A DNA stretch of 64,000 nucleotides from Costus lasius (taxonomy: Eukaryota > Streptophyta > Magnoliopsida > Zingiberales > Costaceae). The stretch spans positions 85,720,665 to 85,784,664 of the forward strand of contig CM050453.2 in assembly GCA_027563935.2 (NCBI GenBank). Direction: 5' to 3'. The notes beneath the pieces were generated by a model. It did not search any database and had not been told where the DNA came from. It saw only the letters and a program-made list of their open reading frames with translations. Positions 47,558 through 58,257 of the stretch are shown piece by piece (the stretch's first letter is position 1; every line of letters begins with the position of its first letter). Both the position numbers and the translations under genes were made by a program.

Positions 47558-49202
47558 TGTTAGGGTATGCCCTTAAGGCCAATGCTTGAGGCTTTGGGCT
47601 ATTTTCAGTATCATGTATAAACAATATATATATGTTTATAAAGGCAATTGTTGTTATTCAGATTGTTACATTATCTGCTGCTGTATGTATACTTCTGAGT
47701 AATGTCTCAATGATGTTCAGCTTAGCTGACATTCAGTATTGTCCTTAGTCAAGATATCTTGGTGAACATGAGACAGCCTTGATATGATTGAGACTAATGT
47801 GTGTTCTAAATCTTGTGGGATGCTTCGAGCGTAGAATAAGATTAGACACATAGGTACATTGGATGTACTGGACTGACCCTTCTTTGGATATTCAATTGTT
47901 TGTCACAATGTGAATAATCCATGTATGCAAGCAAGTGGTATATTTCCCTCTGACTTGAGATCACTTGTGTTTCTAAGTGAGGATTGGCATTGTCTTGAGG
48001 TAGTTCAATATCATTTGAAAGATAATGATTAAGGATTATCTTGGATAGTGGGCATGAGTCATGTTAGGGCACTTGTGATAGATATAGGATTGCCTCTCCT
48101 GGTTGGAGTGTGATGTTCTAAAGGGGCCCTTGGATAAAATGGTTGAGAATGTGTATGGCCATACCCAGACGACTATGTTCATCTGATCTAACCATTTTCA
48201 TCATGTTGGAATCACAGGCTTGACACGCTTGTCCAACGGGAACATCCGGTGGCAAAGGGATGCATGTATGCCGAGTGAATTAGATTCACACTTGTGCTGT
48301 AGTTTGGGAGTAGTCTTGGAAGACTCTTTCCTTCATATCGGGAGACAGTGATGTGTTGCTAGATACCTCTCTCTGATCGTGATAACGTAAGTTATCGTTA
48401 CCGACATTGAAGGAAACCCTTAGGGTCGCACAATTTGATGATATGACTTACTTATGTCAGATCGTGTGAACTGGAATTATTCTAGTTCAATTTAAAGGAA
48501 TTTAAACTCTGATTGGAAGTGAGATCTAGTCTAATCATGTTTGATTGATTAGGGCATGTGATCGGTAAGCTTTGATCGGGGATTGATACTTGATCGTATT
48601 GATCAAGGGGTTCAATGTGATGTGTGGTTAGATCTTGAGCCATTCGGTTCAAAGAGATTTTAGCTAGGGTTGGTTCGATTTTATGCTTGGACCATATGGT
48701 GTTTGAACCGGTTCACTTGTGAACGCATGGTTCAAATTAAGATGGAGGTTTCGTTGGTTTAATGGGAGTTAAGGAGGTAGTTATTGTTTTCGGTTTTCAC
48801 TATCTTTGTGGCCGAATACACCTCTCCTTGATAACCCACAAATTCGTGAGAGGCTCTCTCGCTTGCTTCTTCCTCTTAAGGGGATCGACTCCATCCAAGA
48901 AAAAGGCCAGCCGAGATACACATCTTCCTTGCAAGGAACGATCAGGGCTCCTTGGTGTCTTTGCTAGCACAAGGGACGCACTAGAGGAAGTCTACTTCAT
49001 CTTGTGTGTGATTCCTTTGGAGAAGAGGCACTCGCCCCTTTCCTCTTTCAAACGCCTCTCATATCATGGCACAGGTAATGTTCTTACTTGTTCTATAATC
49101 ATGGCTGAAGGGTTGATCATATGCCTTGTCATAAACGATTCTTGAGATTCCTAGTTTTGATGCAAGTCTTGCACAGCCGCTTGTTTACTAGGTTTTCTTT
49201 CA
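47558..49202 (+). repeat. CopG 5' LTR
   Basis: A 1645-bp LTR ending GGTTTTCTTTCA. The palindrome is at 48153-48164 and GCTAGCAC near 48963. It differs from the 3' LTR at roughly 13 positions. The 127-codon frame 48762-49145 (again 57241-57624) is retained in both LTRs, but no domain is recognisable. Confidence 0.95.
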
Positions 49203-49203
49203 G

Positions 49204-49215
49204 TGGTATCAGAGC
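49204..49215 (+). other. CopG primer-binding site
   Basis: TGGTATCAGAGC, an exact initiator-Met complement, one base after the LTR. Confidence 0.92.
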
Positions 49216-50090
49216 CAGGTTTAATGGCTTGATGCATATGATTGCATTCTTATGATCCGTGCTTGAGGAAGATGTAAAATTGATGCGCATGTTTCTGTTT
49301 TCATGTGATTCTGTTTTCATGCGATTCATACCTTGTGTTACATGTATGCTTGTTTTCACAAAAAATACCTTCATGCGCGACTTCACTAGATTTATCTGTG
49401 CGCCTATTTTAAATACTTAGACGGGTTAGCAGTTTTGAAATCGTTTATCAAGTCTGAACCCAACAGCCTAACCAGACTATCTGACAGCCTAGATGGGCGG
49501 CTGGATAGCACTTGTGCGCAACACGTACAGGTGGCTATAAGCCGACTGCGGAAGGGCGTGTAGGGATGTCTGTTTGAGGCAAAAGGTGAACGATCATGAC
49601 AATGGCCCGGGGTCGCGCCTGCTTGCCAAAAATCATGTAGGACGTTCAGCCCTTAAGGGCATGCATAGTCGATCATTGGGTCGACGCTAGTCAGTTACGA
49701 CTGGGTACATGCAAAGGGCAATGGGTCTGACTTGTTCTGAGGAGTGGATACCTGTTAATGGACCGTTGTAAGGTAGTAGGGCACATAAGGAAATAAAATT
49801 GATGCCATGGGTTTTTGTTTGGATCACTTATTGTATATATTTTTACATGTCGCCATGAATGATTGGAATCGAATTTGAGTGTTTATTTAATCTTATGTGG
49901 GCTGCCCTTTTTGTATGCTGTGCTGGGGCCTACGAGCCTGGAAATGAATACATTTGGTGTGATCTGCGAGTCACATTTGATTTATTTAAATGTATAAATG
50001 ACCTGCGTGTCAATCCATGTCTAGATAGTTTTAAAATGTAATTTCATGAGACATGAGCACACAGCACATATGGCAGAAGAGTTTGTAGCA
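49216..50090 (+). other. CopG leader, truncated
   Basis: The leader is homologous to CopD's from the GACGGGTTAG block on, to about GGCAGAAGAGTTTG. It then ends abruptly in rearranged sequence. About 1.1 kb that CopD has between here and Gag residue ~105 is missing. Confidence 0.75.
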
Positions 50091-50427
50091 ATTGGCTTCA
50101 CTAGGACATCAGTGCATGTCTTAACCATATCAAGGCTGTCTTAACCATATCAAGGCTGTCTCATGTCTTAACTATAAGATTAGAACACATATTAGTCTTA
50201 ACCATATCAAGGCTGTCTCATGTTCACCAAGATATATCGATTAAGGACATCAGTGCATGTCAGCCTAGCTGAACAGCTTTGAGACATTATTCAGTAGTAC
50301 ACTTATTACAGCAGACAAGGTAACAACCTGAATAACAACCATTGCCTTTATAAACTTAAGAGTTTATACAATGATACTATTACAATCCCAAGGCCTCAAA
50401 CATTAGCCTTAAGGGCATACCCCAACA
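50091..50427 (-). repeat. Reversed CopD-family LTR fragment with scrambled filler
   Basis: Positions 50165-50427 are the reverse complement of the first ~270 bases of a CopD-type LTR, ending exactly at its terminus (GGGCATACCCCAACA). Positions 50091-50164 hold short duplicated pieces: GGACATCAGTGCATGTC also occurs at about 50244, and TTAACCATATCAAGGCTGTC occurs three times. There is no target duplication. This looks like templated filler from double-strand-break repair. Confidence 0.8.
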
Positions 50428-53400
50428 GCTCAGGCAAGGACAGAACGCTATAACTTGACGAAACTTTTCTTTCATAGCAAACTGGCTGAAGGGAGTCCAG
50501 TAGGAGCTCACGTGCTCAAGATGATAGGGTACAAGGAGGCTCTAGAGAAACTGGGTCATTCCATCAATCAAGAACTTGTTGTAGACATCATCTTGCAGTC
50601 TCTTTCGGCTTCTTTCGATGCGTTCATCATTAATTTCAATATGAACAAAATCGACTGTACTCCGGCAGAATTATTGAATATGCTCTGCACCACAGAGCAG
50701 ACTCTTGAGAAGGGAAAGCCTTCATCCTCTGTCTTGATGGTTCCTTCTGGAAATAAGAAGAAGGGGAAGAAGGGCAAAAACCCTATCAAGAGCTACAACA
50801 AGGCTTTGAAACAAAAGATAAAGCGGTCAAAGGACAACAGATGCTTCCATTGTGGCCAGCTGGGTCACTGGAAGAAGGACTGTAGAGCGCTCCGAGGAGA
50901 GAAGAAGGGAAGCAAGCCTTCCACTTCTGGCTCAGGTATTTTTGTGACTGAAGTCATGGTTGCTTCTTCTATTTCATGGGTGTTGGACACTGCATGTGGA
51001 GTTCACATTTGTTCAAATGTGCAGGAACTCAAGAGAAGAAGACAGGTGGGACAGCATGAGGTGGACCTACGAGTTGGAAACGAGGCACGAGTTGCTGCTG
51101 TTGCTGTAGGAGAATATCACATCTCTTTACCATCTGGATTTGTATTAGAACTTGACAATTGTTATTTTGTACCAAGCATAACAAAGAATATTATCTCTAT
51201 TCCTGCTCTTGTCAGGAAAGGTTTTTCATTTGAATGCAAAACTTCACAGTGTTGTATTTCATTTGATAGTATTGTTTATGCAACTGGGTCGATTATCAAT
51301 GGGTTATACATGTTGGACATGGAATGTTCTATACAATAAATTGATAATAAGAAAGCCAAGCATACTGATGACAGCACCTTGTTATGGCATAGTCGTCTAG
51401 GCCATATTAACAAGAAGCGCATTAAGCGGTTGCATGACCATGGACTGCTAGGATCATTCTCCTATGAGGAGCTTGATACATGCAAAGCTTGTTTAATGGG
51501 TAAGATGACGAAGACACCTTTTGCTAATAAAGGTGAAAGGGATTCAGGTTTACTTGACCCTATTCACAGTGATGTGTGTGGGCCATTTAGTAAACATGCC
51601 AGAGGTGGCTATTCATACTTCATTACTTTTAGTGATGATTTCAGTAGGTATGGTTAGACATGGTTATGTCTATTTAATGAGACATAAGAGTGAATCTTTT
51701 GACAAGTTCAAAGAATTCAAAAATGAAGTACAGAATCAGATAGGCTGAAATATCAAAGCACTTCGATCAGATCGAGGTGGAGAATACTTGAGTCGTGAGT
51801 TTACTGACTATCTGAAAGAATGTGGGATCATCTCACAGCTCACTCCGCCAGGAACACCGCAATGGAATGGTGTGTCCGAGAGGAGAAATCGAACCTTGTT
51901 GGATATGGTTCGTTCTATGATGAGTCAGGCTACTCTACCTTACTCCTTTTGGGGATTTTCACTGGAAACAGCTGCAAAGGTACTAAACCGAGTGCCATCC
52001 AAGACCGTTTCAAGGACACCATATGAGTTATGGTATGGGAAACAACCGAGCTTGACATTTATCAAAATCTGGGGTTGCGAGGCTTATGTCAAAAAGCTCG
52101 CCTCAGCGAAACTGGAGAGAAGATCTGATAAATGCATATTTGTCGGATACCTTAAAGAAACTAAGGGTTATTATTTCTATAATCCCAAAGAGAATAAAGT
52201 ATTTATTGCTCGAATAGCTATTTTTCTTGAGAAGGAGTTTCTTCTGCAAGAGGCCAGTGGGAGAGAAATAAAATTGGATGAAATTCCAGAAGAGGGACAA
52301 AGTAGTCAAGCATAGTTGGATGAGCCAAAGCCAATAGATCAGGTTAATGTTCAACCTGAGGCTCAGACATCACGGGAACTGCGTAGATCGGGAAGGATTC
52401 GTCGTCAGCCTGAGCGCTATGATGGAGTCTACATCATTAATGATGAACCCCTCACTTATGCGGATGTGGTCAGTGGACCGGAGTCAGCAAAATGGATTGA
52501 AGCTATGCGAGCCGAGATGGACTCCATGTCAGATAACCAAGTCTGGGATTTGGTTGATCCGCCTCCGGGAGTAATCCCTATAGGCTGTAAGTGGATCTTC
52601 AAAAGGAAGAAAGACATGGATGGTAACGTAGTTACCTATAAGGGCAGACTAGTTGCGAAAGGTTTCAAACAAATCTACGGAATAGATTATGATGAAACTT
52701 TCTCTCCTGTAGCCATGTTCAAGTCCATTCGAATTATTCTTGCGATAGCAGCATATTTTGATTATGAGATCTGGCAAATGGATGTGAAAACCGCTTTCCT
52801 TAACGGAAAATTGGAAGAGGATGTGTATAAGACACAACCTAAAGGTTTCATCAACCCGTCAGAAGGTCATAAAATATGCAAATTAAAGAAGTCCATTTAT
52901 GGACTAAAACAAGCATCAAGAAGCTGGAATATTCATTTTGATGAATCAGTTTCTGAATTTGGTTTCATCAAAAATGAAGATGACCCGTGTGTATATAAAA
53001 GGTTTAGTGGGAGTGTGATTACTTTCCTAGTCCTCTACGTCGATGATATTTTAATCATTGGAAACGATATTCCTGAACTGCATGCAGTAAAGGCATAGTT
53101 AAGAAAATGTTTCCAAATGAAAGATTTGGGAGAAGCAGCCTATATACTGGGTGTGGAGATCTATAGAGATAGATCTAATAGGCTTCTCGGGCTATGCCAG
53201 AGTACTTACATCGATAAGGTCCTGGAAAGATTCCATTTAGAAAATTCTAAAAGAGGTTATCTTCCAGTCAGACATGGTCTGAATCTTTCAAAGAGTCAGT
53301 GTCCTCAAACACAGTCTGAGAAAGATGAGATGGACAATACGCCTTATGCTTCGGCTATTGGGTCCATCATGTATGCGATGTTGTGCACTCGCCCAGACGT

Positions 53401-56016
53401 CGCTTACGGGTTAAGCGTGACCAGTCGGTTCCAAGGTAATCCAGGGAAGGCACACTGGATTACAGTCAAGAACATTTTGAAATATCTTTGCAGAACCAAA
53501 AATATGTTCTTGATTTATGGAGGTCAGGAAGAACTCAGTATTGAAGGATATACTGATGCTTCGTTCCAGTCTGACCAAGATGATTTCCGATCGCAATCAG
53601 GCTATGTTTTTAGCTTGAATGGAGGAGCAGTGGTGTGGAAGAGTTTCAAGCAATCAACTGTTGCTGATTCCACAACAGAAGCCGAGTATGTTGCAGCCTC
53701 AGAGGCATCAAAGGAGGCAGTTTGGATTCGTAAATTCGTTCAGGAACTTGGTGTCGTTCCTTCGAGTGCAGATCCATTGGTTATCTTCTGTGATAACACT
53801 GGAGCGATTGCACAAGCGAAGGAACCACGGTCACACCAGAAGTCCAAGGACATACAGAGAAAGTTTCACCTGATCCGTGAGATCATTGATCGAGGAGACA
53901 TCAAGCTCTGCAAGGTTCATACATATGACAATCTAGCTGACCCGCTTACAAAGCCTCTGGCACAGCAGAAGCATGAGAAGCACTGTAACAATATGTGTTG
54001 GTGTATATGCCCTAGGACCTAGCTTTGGTCAACTTATGTACTACTTGACATTGATATTTATATATCATTCTGGCATTGTTGTTATCATTGTCTGTCTACA
54101 CCTGCGATTGTGTACTTACATGATAATGTCCCTGGAGACAGATTGGATCTGTGCTCAAATAATCATCCCCAGTCAATGTACCTTAGTAGATATGGGACAA
54201 CTATGGTACTTGTAAAACTGGTATGTGGGCTGGTTAGGCACGGGGTGCTAACGCAGACACATGGGTATATTATGGGAGGATATACTGGATAGACCCGGTA
54301 TGGACTTATGTTGGTGTCATGAGTTATCCTCATAAGTGACAGGAGATGCATTGATCCCTTGACTTGAGGTCATTGATCATTCTATATGGTTAGAGACTTG
54401 CTTTGATGCAACCTAACACCTTGCCGTAGTTGGAAGGTCATAAAGGTTGTCATTGAGCGTGTCACGACCCATATGAGAAGGTCAATGGACAGACATAGGA
54501 TTTGCCCCTTCCTTTGGGAAGCTTGATATCCATGGAGCTCCTCTATGGTTCTATGACTGAAAGTGTATGGCCATACCCAGGTAAGAACCTGATTTAGTCA
54601 TAGCCATGTGATTGGGTGAAAACAAGTGGTGACACACTTGTCCAATCGGATATCAGTTCGGCAAAGAGATTGTAATGCATCTGTACCTAGTTGCGATGAT
54701 GGGGATGTCGATGTCGATATCCATTCCAATGACCTGGGTAGCAGCGATGCACTGCTAGGTGCCACTCACTGCTTGTGGTGACCTTTGGTCAGCACTGCCA
54801 GCGTCAGAGGAACCTACAGGGTCGCACACCTTGATACTTGAGTTCTCGTATTGATCGGGAAGCCTTATGATCGAGTTATTGGATAACTCGGATCTTATTG
54901 GGAGATTTCATCAGCGCCAATGGGCCTGATGAGATGGAAGAATATTATTGGAGCCAAACTTCATTTTTGGCAGGTTGACCCGTATTTGACCATGGTTGGT
55001 CACATTTGAATTAGGGTTGCATTGGATTGGATCCAAGTGCTTAATCAACCCATGTAATGGAGTTTGGGCTAGCTCATTATCCAATGAGACCCAATAACAA
55101 GTTCTCATGAAGAGATGAGAGGCTAAAAGGGTATAATGGGGAGAGACCCAACCCCATTGGCGCCTAAGGGGCATAATGGGGTTAGGGTGGCAAAATTGCT
55201 TCATTAAGGAAGCAATTGGCGCCTAGCCCTCTTCCATTGATGGAATGCATGCCTTTAAGGCATTGCTTGGGGCGCAAGGCAAGGCCTTGGCGCACAAGGA
55301 AGGCGTGGAGCTTAATGAGGAAAGGTTGAATGAGAATTAAGGAAATGTCTTGGAGACTTTCCTTATCTCAAACCTCCTCATCCTAGCCCTACACTTGTCT
55401 TGATCCTAGCCCATACCCTAACCGCCTCTTGCCCTATAAATGAGACCCTAATCGCCCCCTCATAATGATGATCGACTCTTGAAGGCGTGAATACAAGAGG
55501 AGGGGCGAAACCAAAGGTTTGAAGGGCGACAACTTCAAGAAGTGGCGCATCTTCTTCTTCCATCAAACCCTAGCCGCAAGCTTCATCCTTTCTTCCTCCT
55601 TTGGCGCAAGAGACTTGAAGGCTTGGCGGCATTCTCCTTATTCCTCTCTTCTTCATCAATTGGCGCTTCTACCTTGGAGGTGGCGCAAGTACTGAAGAGG
55701 GAGCACAAGGCTTGGATCTTCTTCCCGAGGCTAGCACCGGGCGAGGAAGAAGAGAACTCAAGAGATCCGTGTGTGTGAGACTGCAGAGGGCGGACACTTG
55801 GACGCCTACATCGGCATCGCTCTCTTCTTTGCTCTAAGGTATTTCCTAACTCATCGTGTCGACTCCCTTGCATGCGATCTTCACTGGGTTTTTGGGACCG
55901 GCCTGTTTCGGGGACATTCTTCCGCTGTGCAAATATGTATGTCCATGACTCTGAAAAATTGTAAAATGTCCCCGGGGTTTCCCAACAATATGGGTTTGAG
56001 ATACCTCAACCATTAG
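50428..56016 (+). pseudogene. gag-pol: CopG gag-pol, 5'-truncated and interrupted by a solo LTR
   Basis: Coding resumes at gag AQARTERYNLTK; the first ~105 residues and the ATG are gone. The zinc knuckle is intact (CFHCGQLGHWKKDC, about 50841-50882). Protease has WVLDTACG. Lesions in order: CAA-TAA stop at 51337; ~10-base insertion near 51648-51660 with frameshift; CGA to TGA near 51747; CAG to TAG at 52313; TGG to TAG at 53096. Integrase (SDRGGEY, SERRNRT), RT (YVDDI) and RNase H (YTDASF, TEAEY) motifs remain. The last codons are split by the solo LTR: CNNM before 53996, GLRYLNH and the stop at 55993-56016. Confidence 0.9.
53996..55987 (+). mobile_element. Solo LTR of the CopE family inside CopG
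   Basis: A 1992-bp LTR on the plus strand, starting TGTTGGTGTATATGCCC and ending GGTTTCCCAACA, flanked by ATATG (53991-53995 and 55988-55992). There is no primer site, polypurine tract or internal region, so it is the product of LTR-LTR recombination that removed a full element. It has the palindrome at 54565-54576, GCTAGCAC near 55730 and TATAAAT at 55435-55441. It is more diverged from CopE's LTRs than those are from each other. Confidence 0.95.
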
Positions 56017-56036
56017 TTTAAGTGCAAGTGGGAGAT

Positions 56037-57681
56037 TGTTAGGGTATGCCCTTAAGGCCAATGCTTGAGGCTTTGGGCTATTTTCAGTATCATGTATAAA
56101 CAATATATATATGTTTATAAAGGCAATTGTTGTTATTCAGATTGTTACATTATCTACTGCTGTATGTATACTTCTGAGTAATGTCTCAATGATGTTCAGC
56201 TTAGCTGACATTCAGTATTGTCCTTAGTCGAGATATCTTGGTGAACATGAGACAGCCTTGATATGATTGAGACTAATGTGTGTTCTAAATCTTGTGGGAT
56301 GCTTCGAGCGTGGAATAAGATTAGACACATAGGTACATTGGATGTACTGGACTGACCCTTCTTTGGATATTCAATTGTTTGTCACAATGTGAATAATCCA
56401 TGTATGCAAGCAAGTGGTATATTTCCCTCTGACTTGAGATCACTTGTGTTTCTAAGTGAGGATTGGCATTGTCTTGAGGTAGTTCAATATCATTTGAAAG
56501 ATAATGATTAAGGATTATCTTGGATAGTGGGCATGAGTCATGTTAGGGCACTTGTGATAGATATAGGATTGCCTCTCCTGGTTGGAGTGTGATGTTCTAA
56601 AGGGGCCCTTGGATAAAATGGTTGAGAATGTGTATGGCCATACCCAGACGACTATGTTCATCTGATCTAACCATTTTCATCATGTTGGAATCACAGGCTT
56701 GACACGCTTGTCCAACGGGAACATCCGGTGGCAAAGGGATGCATGTATGCCGAGTGAATTAGATTCACACTTGTGCTATAGTTTGGGAGTAGTCTTGGAA
56801 GACTCTTTCCTTCATATCGGGAGACAGTGATGTGTTGCTAGATACCTCTCTCTGATCGTGATAACTTAAGTTATCGTTACCGACATTGAAGGAAACCCTT
56901 AGGGTCGCACAATTTGATGATATGACTTACTTATGTCAGATCGTGTGAATTGGAATTATTCTAGTTCAATTTAAAGGAATTTAAACTCTGATTGGAAGTG
57001 AGATCTAGTCTAATCATGTTTGATTGATTAGGGCATGTGATCGGTAAGCTTTGATCGGGGATTGATACTTGATCGTATTGATCAAGGGGTTCAATGTGAT
57101 GTGTGGTTAGATCTTGAGCCATTCGGTTCAAAGAGATTTTAGCCAGGGTTGGTTCGATTTTATGCTTGGACCATATGGTGTTTGAACCGGTTCACTTGTG
57201 AACGCATGGTTCAAATTAAGATGGAGGTTTCGTTGGTTTAATGGGAGTTAAGGAGGTAGTTATTGTTTTCGGTTTTCACTATCTTTGTGGCCGAATACAC
57301 CTCTCCTTGATAACCCACGAATTCGTGAGAGGCTCTCTCGCTTGCTTCTTCCTCTTAAGGGGTTCGACTCCATCCAAGAAAAAGGCCAGCCGAGATACAC
57401 ATCTTCCTTGCAAGGAACGATCAGGACTCCTTGGTGTCTTTGCTAGCACAAGGGACGCAAGGGAGGAAGTCTACTTCATCTTGTGTGTGATTCCTTTGGA
57501 GAAGAGGCACTCGCCCCTTTCCTCTTTCAGACGCCTCTCATATCATGGCACAGGTAATGTTCTTACTTGTTCTATAATCATGGCTGAAGGGTTGATCATA
57601 TGCCTTGTCATAAACGATTCTTGAGATTCCTAGTTTTGATGCAAGTCTTGCACAGCCGCTTGTTTACTAGGTTTTCTTTCA
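56037..57681 (+). repeat. CopG 3' LTR
   Basis: 1645 bp, preceded by the polypurine tract GCAAGTGGGAGAT. The palindrome is at 56632-56643. It ends TTCTTTCA next to the TACCC duplication. Confidence 0.95.
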
Positions 57682-57686
57682 TACCC

Positions 57687-58257
57687 CATTGAAGAGAAAG
57701 AAATTGAGGAAACATATGAGGAAGAGGATCCTGTGCAGATTACACCACCACCACCATATGAAACATTAATTCCTTTTCTCCAGGAAAATTCATTAGAAAT
57801 TTGCATGATAGATGATGGAGATGATTTTAAAGATAATGATGATGAGGTGATTGAAATATTGATTGATTCAAATTTAAGCACAGGTACTCAAAAGATGACA
57901 ACGCATGAGATTCATGATCACATTGGCATTGAGGTAACTGAAAAACCAAAAATAAAATTTGAAAGCTTCTTGATCAATCTAAGGCATGAATTCTTTGATT
58001 TTAATTCTAATCTTCTTTCAGTTGCTAATGTAAATCTAAAGGACGAATGCATGATTTTACTGTTGGATAAATATAGAAAAATTATTGATTATTCTTTGCA
58101 TGATTTTAATTCTTATTTTTGTATGCATGTACTGGACATTGCAACTTGGATCCACTTGCTTAACTAGATATATATGGTGGACAGACTCTTGAGACGAAGA
58201 AAAAGTAGAAGATTATATACTCTCTACTGTGGCACAGATTCACCAACTCCACCATGA
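57687..58257 (+). pseudogene. GypB internal2 unidentified protein, 3' part
   Basis: The frame continues from MEYP as IEEKEIEETYEEEDPVQITP, then CMIDDGDDFKDNDDEVIEIL and, without interruption, QKMTTHEIHDHIGIEVTEK and FFDFNSNLL. A TGG to TAG change at 58165 truncates it compared with internal1, but the frame then reads on to the same TDSPTPP end (TGA at 58255-58257). This copy shows the natural junction that GypC destroyed in internal1. There is no known domain: strongly acidic first half, basic RRRKSRR near the end. Confidence 0.65.

Larger units (their letters stand above)
47558..57681 (+). mobile_element. CopG: Ty1/copia in GypB internal2, carrying a nested solo LTR and an LTR fragment
   Basis: A 10124-bp span with LTRs at 47558-49202 and 56037-57681, flanked by TACCC (47553-47557, 57682-57686). 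Internal1 keeps the uninterrupted GAGTACCCCATTGAAG near 10036. It starts TGTTAGGGTATGCCC. It is related to CopD (about 90% in pol by eye) but a distinct family. It carries a 1992-bp solo LTR at 53996-55987 and a reversed LTR fragment replacing its gag start. Confidence 0.95.
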
